Positions 1-11,400 of a stretch of 64,000 nt of DNA are shown here, piece after piece. This DNA comes from Lepus europaeus (taxonomy: Eukaryota > Chordata > Mammalia > Lagomorpha > Leporidae), in assembly GCF_033115175.1 (NCBI RefSeq), contig NC_084835.1, positions 26,617,858 to 26,681,857 of the forward strand, written 5' to 3'. Position 1 is the first letter of the stretch. Every line of letters begins with the position of its first letter. The notes under the pieces are model-generated. The model did not search any database. It saw only the letters and a program-made list of their open reading frames with translations, and had not been told where the DNA came from. Both the position numbers and the translations under genes were made by a program.

Positions 1-311
1 TGAATGGAGCAGCAAATGTATTTGATACCCAACCTAGCTAGACAGAAGAAAAACACATTTCTAGCAAGTGCGTGATGTGCTTGAGTAAATCAGCATGGCA
101 GAAACCACTTGTTCCAAAAGGCTTCCCCAGTTGCATACATGCAAAATGCCATGATGGTGGGATATGTTGGATCCACATTTGCTTTCCTGGTGCCATTCCT
201 GCCAATGGAATTTCCCTGATCTGTTTAAAGGGGATTTTCCAAACCAAACTGCCCTGTAAGGCACTTTAGTGTAGTAGCTATCCCTCTCCAAGATTACAAA
301 GCTGCATACAT

Positions 312-617
312 GGCCAGCGCCGCAGCTCACTAGGCTAATCCTCCACCTGCGGCACCAGCACCGGGTTCTAGTCCCGGTCGGGGCACCGGATTCTGTCCCG
401 GTTGCCTCTCTTCCAGGTCAGCTCTCTGCTGAGGCCCGGGAGTGCAATGGAGGATGGCCCAAGTGCTTGGGCCCTGCACCCCACGGGAGACCAGGAGAAG
501 CACCTGGCTCCTGGCCTCGGATCAGCGCAGTGCGCCAGCCGCGGCAGCCATTGGAGGGTGAACCAACAGCAAAGGAAGACCTTTCTCTCTGTCTCTCTCT
601 CTGTCTACTCTGCCCGT

Positions 618-656
<39 letters not shown>
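312..656 (+). repeat. C-SINE, young CSINE2-like
   Basis: The young type has a GC-rich tRNA-like head (GGCTAATCCTCC, box B GGTTCTAGTCCCGG), GGAGGATGGCCCAAGTGCTT, then CTGCCCGTC and poly(A) (619-656). The insertion is framed by the target duplication GCTGCATACA at 301-310 and 657-666. Subfamily naming here and below is from memory. Confidence 0.92.
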
Positions 657-659
<3 letters not shown>

Positions 660-1989
660 GCATACAACTTGTCTGGCGATTTTCAATTTATTCACTATGA
701 AAATTAATATATTTTGTTTAGAAATTAGAAACCTTTATATTCCCCGAACACTCTATCAATCACAAAAACCACACACACACAGAGGCCCGGGGCAAGTATA
801 CCTAGAAACCTCAGGGAAAAGAGAAACACCCCCCCTCTTTTTTTTCCAAATTGCTAGCTCCGTCTTCCAGTCTGCCCCCTACCGTCCCCTCAGTCTATCA
901 AGGTACTTCACTACTCCCCCTCCTCAGATATGGAATCACCGTATTTATTTACGACCAACACGTAAGCTCCATGGAAACAGGGACCCTGAGGAAAATGTCT
1001 ACTGACACATCCCTGAACCCCACCTTCGGGTTCGTCTGGCGAATGGGAAGGGAATGCGATCTTTGGAAATAACTACGAAAACAAATTCCGACATAACGGA
1101 AAAACGTGGATTCCAATGAAGTTCTCTCCCAAATGAACCTAACAGGCAATTTCGTTTTCCCTTAGCTTTTTAGTTCAAATACCGTAAAATCCTACAGCAA
1201 CTCGTGTCCTCTGCGGTGCACCTGAAGACACAGAGGAACGCGACTGTTTATATACACCACAAAAGCCTGCCCAAACACACCAAAGAGATACCCAACGCGG
1301 GAAGCGGCCAGGATAAACTTCTTCCTCCGCACCCCTGCTCTGCCCTCGGCAGCCCGGGGCTCCTCCCGAGGTCTGTCCAAGCCGTCGGCATCTTAGTTTG
1401 TCTCTGCCACGATGGAAGGCGCAAAGACACAGGGTGATGCGGCCACCCTCCCCGCGCCCCCGGGCCGGCCGGCCGGCTCCTACTTCCCCCAGAGGCCACG
1501 CCGGGCTGCACCGCCCCTGAGCGCCTCCCTGCCGCCCGGCTACTCCTGCCGTCACACACTTGTGGGGTGATGTGGCTGTCTCCCTTGACACTCCCGGGGC
1601 CTCGGGGCCTAGTCTTGGCCACGGCCTGGCACAAACAAGGTGCAGCCCTACCGCCGCCCTGACGCCCGACGTGCCTGGAATCCCACTGTGTGGGGACAGT
1701 GCTGCACACACACCACAGAGGGCGGCGGTCCCGAACGTGCGGACCCCACCCTAGCTCACCATCGGGGAGGGTCAGACCCTCTCAAACATCCAGCAGCCTC
1801 GGACGAGGGGGCAGAGGGAACCCTTGCCTTGGTCTCCAGCGGGAGGGCCCTAGGCTGCCAGTGAGGCCGGCAACTGCTGTATACTGGGAGGATGGGAGCG
1901 CTCTCCACGCAGGTGAGGGGACCAGGGTCTCCCACCTAAGGGGATTCTTCTTCTGCAAGGGGAAGGGTATGGGCTACTGACTGCTAAAT
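657..1989. other. Probable GLT8D1 intron 1, mostly unique
   Basis: No exon is recognised here. Bases 930-1015 carry an L2-like tail (motif TAAGCTCCATGGAAACAGGG). The GC content rises from about 1300 towards the CpG island. Open frames here are unconserved-looking and GC-driven. Confidence 0.4.
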
Positions 1990-2123
1990 CCTAAGGCTCA
2001 GTGGGGCCGCCTGAGGCTTAGAAATGATCGAGGTGGCGCGACGCTCCGAGGACGCCGCCAGGCCCCGACACAGCCCGGGCGAGGGCGCAGTTCCCCTCAG
2101 CGGCCCGCCGCGACTCGCCTTAC

Positions 2124-2460
2124 CTGCAGCGGGGGAAGCAGCAGGAGGAGGAGGAGGTGGAGGAGGAGGCGGCGCCACCGCCCGCGCTGCGGCCCGCCCC
2201 GCCAGCTCAGCGCCCGCGCCGCAGGCCCCGGCGCCTGGCCCGCCGCCGGGCCGCCCGCGTCCCCCGCGCTCCGGGCGGAGGCCGCCCTCCCGCTGGCGCC
2301 GCGACCGCCGCAGACTCCCACGGCTTCCCAGCCCCCGCGCCGATCGCGGCGCAAAAGCTTTGCGCGGAGCAGGCGCCGCGGGGCAGCCCCGCCGCCGGGG
2401 TCCTCGCCGAGAAGACTGTCGCCATGGAGACGGGGCTCGCGCCGGCGGCCGTCGTGCCGC
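2124..2460 (-). other. GLT8D1: Probable GLT8D1 5' non-coding first exon
   Basis: On the minus strand a strong donor (CTGCAG then GTAAGG) ends an exon at 2124, inside the CpG island and upstream of SPCS1. Human GLT8D1, a Golgi/ER-type glycosyltransferase-8 family membrane protein, starts here head to head with SPCS1 with a non-coding first exon. No GLT8D1 coding sequence is visible in the window, so the rest of the gene must lie off the left edge. The upper boundary is a guess because a transcription start cannot be read from sequence. The call rests on synteny plus the donor. Confidence 0.45.
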
Positions 2461-2631
2461 GGAGGCGCTGTCCCGGACAGTTGGCGTGACCCGGGCCGGG
2501 GCTCCCGGTACCCAGCAGCCCTGACGGCGAACCCTTCTCGGGCTCGCGATGCCTCGACCCGGCCTCCGCCGCAGTCCTGGCGGGGGCTGCGCCGGGGCAC
2601 AGCCAACTCCGAGAACACACGTCGCCTAGCG

Positions 2632-2802
2632 ATGGCGCGGGGCGGGGCCGCGGGCTGTGCCGGCCCGCCGGAGACATCCGCTTCCGGGGCCGCGGCCATC
2701 GCGCTCCCCGGGTCGGCAGGCGCTGCGGGCTATGCGCGGCGTCCTGCCCTGGTCCCTCAGTGGTGGCTGCCCTCGCTCTGCCGTCCGCCTTCTGGAGCAG
2801 AC
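2632..2802 (+). other. SPCS1: In-frame upstream extension of SPCS1 (alternative N-terminus)
   Basis: An ATG at 2632 is in frame with the usual start and open for 57 codons. Its first residues (MARGG...[14 protein letters not shown]) closely resemble an extended human SPCS1 form that I remember; the middle diverges. It is either a minor N-terminally extended isoform or a 5' UTR that is open by chance in GC-rich DNA. Confidence 0.4.
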
Positions 2803-2838
2803 ATGCTGGAACATCTGAGCTCGCTGCCCACGCAGATG
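2803..2838 (+). CDS. SPCS1: SPCS1 coding exon 1
   Basis: Encodes [12 protein letters not shown] and ends at a donor GTGAGA (2839). Confidence 0.95.
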
Positions 2839-4003
2839 GTGAGAGCGCGGCCGGCGCTGCCCGCTCTCGAGCCTGGCCGTTTGGAAACCCTTGACGGAGC
2901 TCCGACCCGGGCTGCGCGGCTCCTGGCCCGGATGGTTGCCGTCCACCCTCTCCCCGACTTGGGCCGCCTGGGTTCCCCCTCGCTCCCCGCGCGAGAATCT
3001 CCGCCCGTGCTCCGTTGAGGATGCTTTGGGCTCTTTCCCGCCCACGCCCCGGAATCCCAGAGTTTAATTCCTTGCCAGGCCTATGGGGGGTGGGGGAGCC
3101 CTGATCCTGTGTCGCTTGCACCAAAGCTGTGGGGTGAGGGCGGGAGCTGTCCCTCCTCCGCGGTGGGACCCATTCCATGTGTGCTCTCCTCCACCGCCTA
3201 GGATTACAAGGGCCAGAAGCTGGCTGAACAGATGTTTCAAGGAATTATTCTGTTTTCTGCAGTAAGTACTGGTTCTGCATTTAATCCTTATTTCTTTGCC
3301 CCTAGCTCGATGCGTTTTTTTTTTCTTTAATCACCCACTCCCAAGCCTTGACTGTATTTAATGTATTTTGGCTCTAGATAGTTGGATTTATCTACGGGTA
3401 CGTGGCTGAACAGTTCGGGTGGACTGTGTACATAGTAATGGCTGGATTTGCTTTTTCGTGTTTGGTAAGAAATGTGTGGTTTTCTGAGTTGGGTTGGTTT
3501 GGTTGGACCTAGAACTAAGAGCCAGGCGTCCTCGTTTCTCCAAAGAGCAGAGCGCCAAGAGCATCACAAGGCGTGAAGTGCAGGAGAGGACACAGCTGTT
3601 CTGTGACAGCCACTCCAAGCCTGGGCCAGAGCTGGCAGGGACTTCCGGGGTGTGCACTCCGCCCCTCACCTTGCTGGATGTGTAAACACTGAGGCCAGTC
3701 CCTGCCGTCGTACTCTATCTTTCCTGGGCAGTAACACAGAGCGTCTGTGGGAATATAGAGCATTTCTGTTTCTTGTTATTATATTTATAAAGCATCTGTT
3801 AGCACAGGAGTTACTTAGGAACCAGGTTTTAGACATAACTCATGGCATTTTAACAGTCTCTCTCTCTTCTGGCCCAGCTGACACTTCCTCCGTGGCCAAT
3901 CTATCGCCGGCATCCACTCAAGTGGTTACCTGTTCAAGACTCATGCACAGAAGACAAGAAACCAGGAGATAGAAAAATTAAGAGGCATGCTAAAAATAAT
4001 TGA
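2803..4003 (+). CDS. SPCS1: Signal peptidase complex subunit 1 (SPC12), complete, four exons
   Basis: SPCS1 is the 12-kDa non-catalytic subunit of the ER signal peptidase complex, which removes signal peptides from secretory and membrane proteins. Exons 2803-2838, 3202-3261, 3378-3464 and 3878-4003 join in phase 0 throughout with GT-AG borders and give 102 residues, the usual length for the family. The protein starts [12 protein letters not shown] and ends KRHAKNN. Two hydrophobic segments lie at about residues 25-42 and 47-66, with short charged termini expected in the cytosol. The start at 2803 was chosen because it matches the standard human 102-residue form. An in-frame upstream ATG at 2632 is also open and is listed separately. 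A polyadenylation signal follows at 4252. I am certain of the identity. Confidence 0.97.
3202..3261 (+). CDS. SPCS1: SPCS1 coding exon 2
   Basis: Encodes 20 residues from [10 protein letters not shown] to the start of the first membrane segment. Borders are CCTAG before and GTAAGT after. Confidence 0.95.
3378..3464 (+). CDS. SPCS1: SPCS1 coding exon 3
   Basis: Encodes 29 residues, [14 protein letters not shown] through AFSCL, covering the membrane hairpin. Borders are CTCTAG before and GTAAGA after. Confidence 0.95.
3878..4003 (+). CDS. SPCS1: SPCS1 coding exon 4 with stop
   Basis: Encodes [17 protein letters not shown] and the basic C-terminus, with TGA at 4001-4003. The acceptor is GGCCCAG after a TC-rich tract. 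Confidence 0.95.
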   Translation: MTLPPWPIYRRHPLKWLPVQDSCTEDKKPGDRKIKRHAKNN

Positions 4004-4251
4004 CTGGGGTTTTCGTGATTTAGCACCTGCTTTTATTTCCTGAGATGAGCTATACTGCTTTTCATACCCAAAACATGAGCCAAAACCATCTAAGCTCTTA
4101 CAGCACCACTGTGTCTAGACTTAATTCTCTTTGTATTTCATTTCTAACCCAGTTGAAGTTTGATTTATAAATATTTTAGACCTTTTCATAATCTTGCTGT
4201 GAAGTAAAAACAGAAAACCCAAGTATGGAAAAAGTTTCAGGTGTACATAAT

Positions 4252-4257
4252 AATAAA
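4252..4257 (+). terminator. SPCS1: SPCS1 polyadenylation signal AATAAA
   Basis: A canonical AATAAA lies 249 bases after the stop codon, followed by a T/G-rich stretch (AGTTTGTCGG) suited to cleavage near 4275. Confidence 0.7.
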
Positions 4258-4420
4258 TGCCTCATGATAGTACAGTTTGTCGGTTTATAATTCATTGAGT
4301 CATTAAGTCATTTTAATGTTTCCAGTTAAAACTCACAGTGCAAGTTGGTGTCTGACAGGTCTGCTGTGGGTTGTTCTGCAAGCAGGACCTCATGAAAGCC
4401 GGTCAGAAGTTCACGGCTTT

Positions 4421-4710
4421 GGGGCTGGCACTGTGCGCTGGCTTACACCACTGCATCCTGTGTGGGCGCTACTTCGAGTCGCAGCTGCTCCACTTCCCAT
4501 GCAGCTTCCTGCTAATGTGCCTGGGAAAGCGGTGCAAGATGGCTCAAGCCCTGGGCCCCTGCCACCCACAAGGGAGACCTGGAGGACACTCCTAGCTTCA
4601 GCCTGGCCCATCTGCAGTCCTTGTGGCCATTTGGGGAGTGAACCAGCAGATAGATGTCCCTCTCTCCTCTCTCTTTGCCTTGCAAATAAATAAATATTAA
4701 AGAAAACAAA
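4421..4710 (+). repeat. C-SINE, older type
   Basis: The older type has GGGGCTGGCACTGTG, a GAGTC.CAGCTGCTCCACTTCC core, GGGGAGTGAACCAGCAGAT and an AATAAATAAA tail. AAGTTCA repeats flank it. Confidence 0.9.
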
Positions 4711-5070
4711 AGTTCATGATTCTACAGCTGCAAGTTTCTATAATATTCTTAATAGAACCTATGAAAAATTTTACTTAATGTGGATTTGTGGTAAAGTATT
4801 ATTTTAGTACCAATGAAATAAGGACTGTTGTTATTAATAATAAAAGAAAACATTTAATCTGCTTGAGGTCAATCCTAGTGAAAGCCCAGAAAGCCATAAA
4901 TTCCTTTTACTTGTTTCAGAAACCTGAAGAGAAAAATGAGCTCTAAGGTGCTGTTAGCGGTGGGAAAGGGAGAATTACTATAGGTAATGCTATATATCTC
5001 AATACCATGACATGAGATTTCCAGATTGGCGTTGAAGGAAAAACAACCTTAACCCTGAAACTCAGGGAAG

Positions 5071-5316
5071 TTTTGTTTTGTTTTGTTTTGTTTTTTTTAA
5101 TTTGTTCATTTATTTGAAGAGAGACCTTAACATCTACTGGTTCACTCCCCAAATGGCCAGAGCTGTACCAATCCAAAGCTAGGAGCTTCTTCTGGGTCTC
5201 CCATGTGGGTGCATGCACCTGGGCGATCCTTTGCTGCTTTCCCAAGCACACTGGCAGAGAGCTGGATTGGAAGTGGAGCAGCCAGGACTCGAACCAGCAC
5301 CCATATGTAAGGCCAA
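5071..5316 (-). repeat. C-SINE, older type
   Basis: Reverse orientation, starting with a T-rich tail, then ACTGGTTCACTCCCCAAATGG. Confidence 0.85.
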
Positions 5317-5624
5317 CCATATCAGAAAGTATAATAAATGTGATTATTAGTTATGTGATTAGGAGTTAGAAGCTCCTAGAGAGGGTTGAAAACTGAGTTA
5401 CCCCATGTTCTGAAAGTGACATCAAAAGACTGAAGACAGCTGGAAGCCTTTATTAATAAGCAGATAGGAACAAAAAGAGTAACAGTGAAAAAGTGAGATG
5501 GTTCATGTCAGGAAGCATTAGACAGGGCAGAGGCATTTCAGAGCCACCAGGATGCCACTGTTGGGATTCCTGTGCACTAAGTACAGTATAAAGCAGACTG
5601 TTCAGTCTACAAGCACTGAGCACG

Positions 5625-5911
5625 GGGGCCAGTGGTATGGTGCAGCAGGTTAAGTCTGTCGCCTGTAATGCCAGCATCCCATGAGTGCCAGTTTGAGTCT
5701 TGGCTGCTCCATTTCCAATGCAATTTCCTGCTAATGCACCTGGAAAAGCAACAGAAGATATCCCCTGCCACCTGTATGGGAGACCTTGTTAGAATTCCTG
5801 ACTCCTGACTTTGGCCTATCCCTGGCCTTTGCCACTGTTTGGGGAGTGAACCAGCTTTCTCCCCCTGCCCTCTGTGTAAGTTTGCTTTTCAAAAAAAAAT
5901 AAATCTTTAAA
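5625..5911 (+). repeat. C-SINE, older type
   Basis: GGGGCCAGTGGTATGG head, GGGGAGTGAACCAGC and AATAAATCTTT tail. Confidence 0.88.
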
Positions 5912-5984
5912 CAGTACTACACCTTTCAGAATCTGGCAGGTCAAATAAACAAGCAGTAGAGAGGAAGACTGTTGAGCTTGTTCC

Positions 5985-6246
5985 TTGTACTGGAAACATC
6001 TTCCCTCAGCCGGGACTTGCTCCCTCCTCTCATTCAGGCTTCTACCCACTTGTCACTACAGAGGAGTGCTGTGCCCCATCGTTCTGCATCTACTTAGCCT
6101 GCTGTTTTTCATGGCACCTAACAGGTGTTTCTCACTGGAACATGAGCTCCATGGGAACAGAGCCTTTGTTTAACTGGCTGCTGTTTATCCTGTACCTGTA
6201 AGAGTACCTGACACATTATAACTGCTGAAAATTTATTTAATGAACA
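5985..6246 (+). repeat. L2 LINE 3' end fossil
   Basis: ATGAGCTCCATGGGAACAGA, then TGTACCTGTAAGAGTACCTG and a TTATTTAATGAA end match the L2 tail pattern; the upstream CTTCCCTC/TCATTCAGGC text fits the same 3' UTR. Confidence 0.6.
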
Positions 6247-6252
6247 ATAGGA

Positions 6253-6400
6253 GACTGGGCTATCCAATATGGTGCCAGTAATCAAATGTGTGTATTTAAA
6301 AATTAAGTTCTTAAGTCAGACTAGCTGTGATTCAAAGGCCAGTCATATATGACTAGTGGCTCCATTCTGGACACTTTAAATAACATTTCTATCACAAAAT
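6253..6400. mobile_element. Possible hAT-Charlie MITE fossil (MER58-like)
   Basis: GGGCTATCCAATATGGT near one end and GACTAGTGGCTCCATTCTGGACA near the other resemble inverted ends of a Charlie-type DNA transposon. It is too diverged to be sure. Confidence 0.35.
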
Positions 6401-7049
6401 TCTGTTTATCACATCTTACATGTAAACTTTGAAGAACATTTAACAGAGAAGTGATTTTCCACACAACAGAATTCAGATTTACTGAATGCTCATGATGCCA
6501 TTGCACTTGTGAATCGCATACTGAACAACAGAAGAGGTTGTGCAGGTCACACAGCAACAACCTGCAGTGCAGCTGTAACAAGGAACTTTCTAAGCCTATG
6601 ACAATCCAGAAGCATTCCTTTAAAAAATCAGAATTCCTAACATTAGAAAAAAATGAATGTTAAAGACTGTCAACAAAATCAATGAAACAGGATCAAAGGT
6701 AGATTTACAGCTAACAAGGAAAATGAAAAATGGATTAAGCATTCAAGGAAAAAGAACCACAAAATAACCAAAAGACTGGGCTGGAAACTTAATGTTTAAA
6801 AAAAAAAAAAAATATGCTACTTGAGGGTAAGAAATTATGAGGAGATTCTTTTAATTCTAAGAAAATAGTTTGTAGCACTACCTAGCAATACGTTAGAAAA
6901 CTTCAGTAAAATTGATGACTGTCCAGAGAGCATGCCCTCCAGCTCAGGAAAACCAACAGTTTGCCAAGGTTTTGCTCCGACCTGGGCACTGGAACTAGAT
7001 TACAAGGTCTAGTTCTAGAAAAGCCCTTCAAAGATAAAAGAAGAGGCCT

Positions 7050-7140
7050 TGGGCTGTGAGCGCTGTAAGGACAGGCAGCATTTTGTCTTATTAACCTCTG
7101 CATCCCCAGCTCCTGGCTTGTACTCTGGCACACAGGAACA
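7050..7140 (+). repeat. L2-like tail fossil
   Basis: Contains CTCTGCATCCCCAGCTCCTG and CTCTGGCACACAGGAAC, close to the L2/MIR tail pattern. Confidence 0.45.
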
Positions 7141-7207
7141 ACTAAAACTTTGAAGAGGCTGTAATTTTCAAAGAAAGTAAAACATTGATTCTAAAAACAA
7201 TTCTGGA

Positions 7208-7477
7208 GGCCAGCACTGTGGTGTAGTAGGCTAAGCCTCCACCTGCGGCACTGGCATCCAGTATGGGCGCCAGTTTGTGTCCCAGCTGCTCTTCCAATCT
7301 AGCTCGCTTCTATGACATGGGAAAGCAGCAGAAAATGACCCAAGTGCTTGGGCCCCTGCACTTGGGAGACTGGGAAGAAGCTCCTGGCTCCTGGCTTTGG
7401 ACTTGCCCAGATCTGGCAGTTGAACCATCGGATGGAAGACCTCTTCCTCTGTCTGTAACTCTGCCTCTCAAATAAAT

Positions 7478-7508
<31 letters not shown>
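7208..7508 (+). repeat. C-SINE, older type
   Basis: GGCCAGCACTGTGGTGTAGT head to a long poly(A); TCTGGA repeats at 7202 and 7509 flank it. Confidence 0.9.
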
Positions 7509-7552
7509 TCTGGAACAGTTTTCATTCTTAGAGTTGAAAACAGAAGTAAAAA

Positions 7553-8404
7553 TTTATTAGTCAAGATGTGTTTTATTTCATAAAAAATTCACTTCTTAGG
7601 TGGACATTCCCTCTTAATTAAACTAATATGTGCTATACAATCACACATTTAAACATGGGAAGACAACAAGATCTCGAGGTGTAGACAAAAACTTCAGAGG
7701 ACAAATGTTAAATATGTCCAACGTAACTAAAAAGAATTAGACTTTACTTACAAATTGCTTAAAGGGAAAAGGAATTCATGTTTAAGAAATATTTTCACTG
7801 ATGGAAAACTCTAGTAAAACAAATATGCAGACACATACTAACTTACAAAGATAAAATATCTCTTAAATTCTTGTAAACCCTAAATAAGGCTAATATTAAG
7901 TGAAAATAAAATATCAAAAGTCCATCAGTGTATAATAAAGGAACTCATTGCTCAAGTACTACAGAGAACTTCATATTCTTTAAATCTATTCCCAGAACAG
8001 AGAATTAACTTTCAATACTAGTCCCTAAGGGGTATTAACAATAGCAGATGTTTTTGCTGGATGTGTCATTTGTTTCTCTTATTGCCTTTGCCACATAGTA
8101 CAATATAAAACTTCGAATCCAGTATTTTATGGCCTGATTTTTAATCTAACTAGTACCTAAAAAAATAAAGTTTTAGATATAAAGTTGGTGGTTTAAGGCT
8201 CAGTAAATGGTAACCATATGTAACTTTTCCTCATAAAGAGAATATGAAAACCAGTTTTTGTTTGTGAGCTTCATAGTATTTGTTCTGTCCAATTTATTTC
8301 TAGTAAGAAAGGATAGTGAATGGATTCCAAACAATTGTTATGTTTTTTAAGCCAAAAACCTTGGAAAATAGGTCTTTAGTTCTGGCAGCAGATAGAAAAT
8401 ATTC
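7553..8404 (-). other. NEK4: Probable NEK4 3' UTR with polyadenylation signals
   Basis: AT-rich, SINE-free sequence follows the NEK4 stop. AATAAA on the minus strand occurs at 7572-7577 and 7553-7558, just before a plus-strand SINE. If used, the 3' UTR is about 0.85 kb. The true cleavage site cannot be read from sequence alone. Confidence 0.45.
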
Positions 8405-8497
8405 TCAAAAATTCACATTTTCTTCAAAAAATTTTAACTGGCGAGCTTTCACACTGTATGTAATATACTTTTCACCCATGTGCTCCCGCAAACGTAC
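8405..8497 (-). CDS. NEK4: NEK4 coding exon 15 with stop
   Basis: Encodes [15 protein letters not shown] to EENVNF and TGA at 8407-8405. The acceptor is CCAAATAG. This exon lies 6 kb from exon 14. Confidence 0.94.
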   Translation of the reverse strand, partial: VRLREHMGEKYITYSVKARQLKFFEENVNF

Positions 8498-11400
8498 CTA
8501 TTTGGGGAAACAGATAAAAAGAAAATCAGTATGGAGCAGAAAATATGTAATCCTAAAAGAAGGGCTTTTCTGAGTGTATGACTGAAGGTAGAAACCACAT
8601 CAGAGAATACTAATCTGCTTACAGATTAGTAACAAATTAAAGAGAAACTAGGGAAAATATGTGTAACATTCATGCCAAAAGATTAATAGCATTAATACAT
8701 GGTTACTGGAATCAATAAAACATTAGAACTCACAAAACAACAAAATCAATCCCATAGATAAATTCAGCAAATTCATTTGCATAGGTAGGTCCCATACATT
8801 TATAAAATAGTAATAAAATAACCAATTAACACAAAATTCAGACTGACGAGCATTCAAAAAAGTACGTGACATTTAATGTATTTCTTTTGAAAGAAATGCT
8901 TGAAACTAAAATAACAGCATTTTAGATACCATACGATGTACCTTATGATATAGGACACCTAGGACACAACATCTTTTATGCCAAAACTACATAACCTAAG
9001 TCTAATGAGAAAACATCAGAATAAAGCAAAACCAAGGGAGATTTTATAAACATGGCTATACCCTTTAAAAAAAAATGCCAACATCAAGAAAAACAAAGAC
9101 TGAGGAGCTGGTACAGATTAAAAGAGGTATCTATTAAATACAAAAAACATAAGCCTGATTGATTCCACAGCTTTGCGGGGCCCTTCTCAGTTAAACTGGT
9201 GAAAATTACTTTAAAAACCATTTAATGTCCCTGGAAATGGTCCAAAGGCATACATACATCATAAAGACGCAATTACTCAAGAAAACCTACTAAGGGGCCG
9301 GCGTTGTGTAGTGGGCAAAGCCGCCGCCTGCGACACCCATTCGTGTCCCAGCTGCTCCACTCCCAATCCAGCTCCCTGCTAACACATGTGGGAAAGCAGT
9401 GGAAATGCTGGGGTGCCTGTACTCCTGCCACCCATGTGGGAGACCCTGATGGAGTCCCAGGATCCTAGCTTTGTTGCAGCCATTTGGGGAGCGAACCAGT
9501 GGATGGAAGAGCTTTCTCTGTGTCACTCTGCATTTCACACACATCTAAAAAAGGAAGGAGGGAAGAGAGAGAAAGAAACAAACCACTCCAGACTGCTCAG
9601 CAGCTCCCAGCCGTAAAGCTGTCTTCCTGGGAGGGGCAGGACACTTGCACACCTCATCCTGCTGCCTGTGATGGAGGTTCAGGTAAGAGCAGCCAAGAAT
9701 CGGAGCTCTTCTACACGACCCAGACCCACAGGGAGCCCCACCCTGTGCTACTGAAAGTAACGGGGACCCAGTCACCTTTGCTCTAACCATCAAGTGAAGA
9801 CGCCACACTAGGTGAGGTGTGCCAAGAAGCCTCCTTTCCGCCACATCGGGGGTAATCAGAAGTGCGTCACTGTCCCCACCTCAGCCCCAGTCACAGTCAG
9901 ACTTTGCCTGGGGGTAGAAGCAGGCTTTTAAAACAGGATGCCAAACTAAGTGGATGGACTTCATTTGGTTCAGAGTGTGACGTTCCAACCTAGGAGAATG
10001 CTAACAGTGGAAGTAGCGGTGAAAAGCAACTGGGAGACAATAGATCCCCTGGAAAGACAGGCTGAACTCCAGGATACGCTTGTTTGTGGGAGAAAACCAA
10101 GGTGGGAGAAGTCCTCCTGCAGCCAGAAAAAAATCCAAAATTCTCACTTGGGGAACAATGCCTTCAAAAGAGACCAAATCTGATCAGGTCAGTCTTTGGA
10201 GCAATGCATTTCCCAGCATTACTGGAAAACAATAAAGCAATCAATTGGAAACTAAAGGATCTTAACAGCTAGGTGAAGTCAGGGAAAGAGACAGCTCTGC
10301 AAAGCCCACAATAATTTCAAGGTTACTGTTGTCCTACCCAAGGCTGCACCCACTGAGGGGTAACATCGGGGGCTTCACACTGCAGGGAGAGACAGGAAGG
10401 AGACAGGGTCCACTAAAACGTTCTTCAGCCACTAAACAAAGTGGTTACCAGAAGTCCTGAGGGTGGGGAGAATGAGGATTAAATGGTAGGAAGTTTCAGT
10501 TAGGAAAATAAGTTCTTAAAAATCCACTTATTTTCATTTATTTGAAAGGTAGAGTAAAACACAGCTTCCATCCACTGGTTCACTCCCCAAATGCCTCCAA
10601 TAGCCAGGGCTGGGCCAAGCTGACCAGGAACCAGGAACTCCATCCAAGTCTCCCACGGGGATGTCAGGGACCCAAATTCTTTTTTTTTTTTTTTACAGGC
10701 AGAGTGGACAGTGAGAGAGAGAGACAGAGAGAAAGGTCTTCCTTTTTGCCGTTGGTTCACCCTCCAATGGCCGCTGCACCGTGCTGATCCGAAGCCAGGA
10801 GCCAGGTGCTTCTCCTGGTCTCCCTTGCGGGTGCAGGGCCCAAGCACTTGGGCCATCCTCCACTGCCTTCCCAGGCCATAGCAGAGAGCTGGCCTGGAAG
10901 AGGGGCAACCGGGATAGAATCCGGTGCCCCAACCGGGACTAGAACCCGGTGTGCCAGCGCCACAAGGCGGAAGGTTAGCCTCTTAAGCCACGGCACCAGC
11001 CAGGACCCAAATTCTTAAACCATCACCTGCTGCCTCCCACGGTGAGCATCATTAGGAAGCTGAATTAGAACCAGAGGTAGCAGCACACCACAAAAAAAAG
11101 TATCTGATGTGACAGCTATGCTAATTAGCTTGATTTAATCACACTTTTAAAATTTTATTTATGTGAAAGGCAGAGACAGAGATCTTCAACTGCTGGTTCA
11201 TTCCCCCAGTGCCTGCAAAAGCTACAGTCAGGCAGGGTCAAAGCCAGGAGCCAGGGACTCATACCAGATCTCCCACGTAGGAGGGAAGAACCCAACTACA
11301 TGAGCCCATCACCTGCTGCTTCCCAGGGTCTGCATTAGTAGGAAGCTAGACTGAAAACAGAGGAGCTGTGATTGGAACCAAGCAGTCTGACATGGGATCC

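Larger units (their letters stand above)
1990..2990. promoter_or_regulatory. CpG island, shared GLT8D1/SPCS1 bidirectional promoter
   Basis: The stretch is very GC-rich and dense in CpG, unlike the AT-rich introns around it. It lies between a minus-strand splice donor (GTAAGG reading down from 2123) and the first SPCS1 exon on the plus strand. In human the two genes are head to head with overlapping 5' ends, so one island serving both is the natural reading. No TATA box is evident, as expected for housekeeping promoters. Edges are estimated by eye. Confidence 0.75.

Noticed and set aside
1175-1711. A 178-codon minus-strand frame
   Set aside because: GC-driven composition, no domain and no splice pattern; probably GLT8D1 intron.
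2097-3178. Long minus-strand frames (200 and 323 codons) in the CpG island
   Set aside because: They are Ala/Gly/Arg/Pro-rich products of GC bias, lie across SPCS1 exon 1 and its promoter, and show no known domain.
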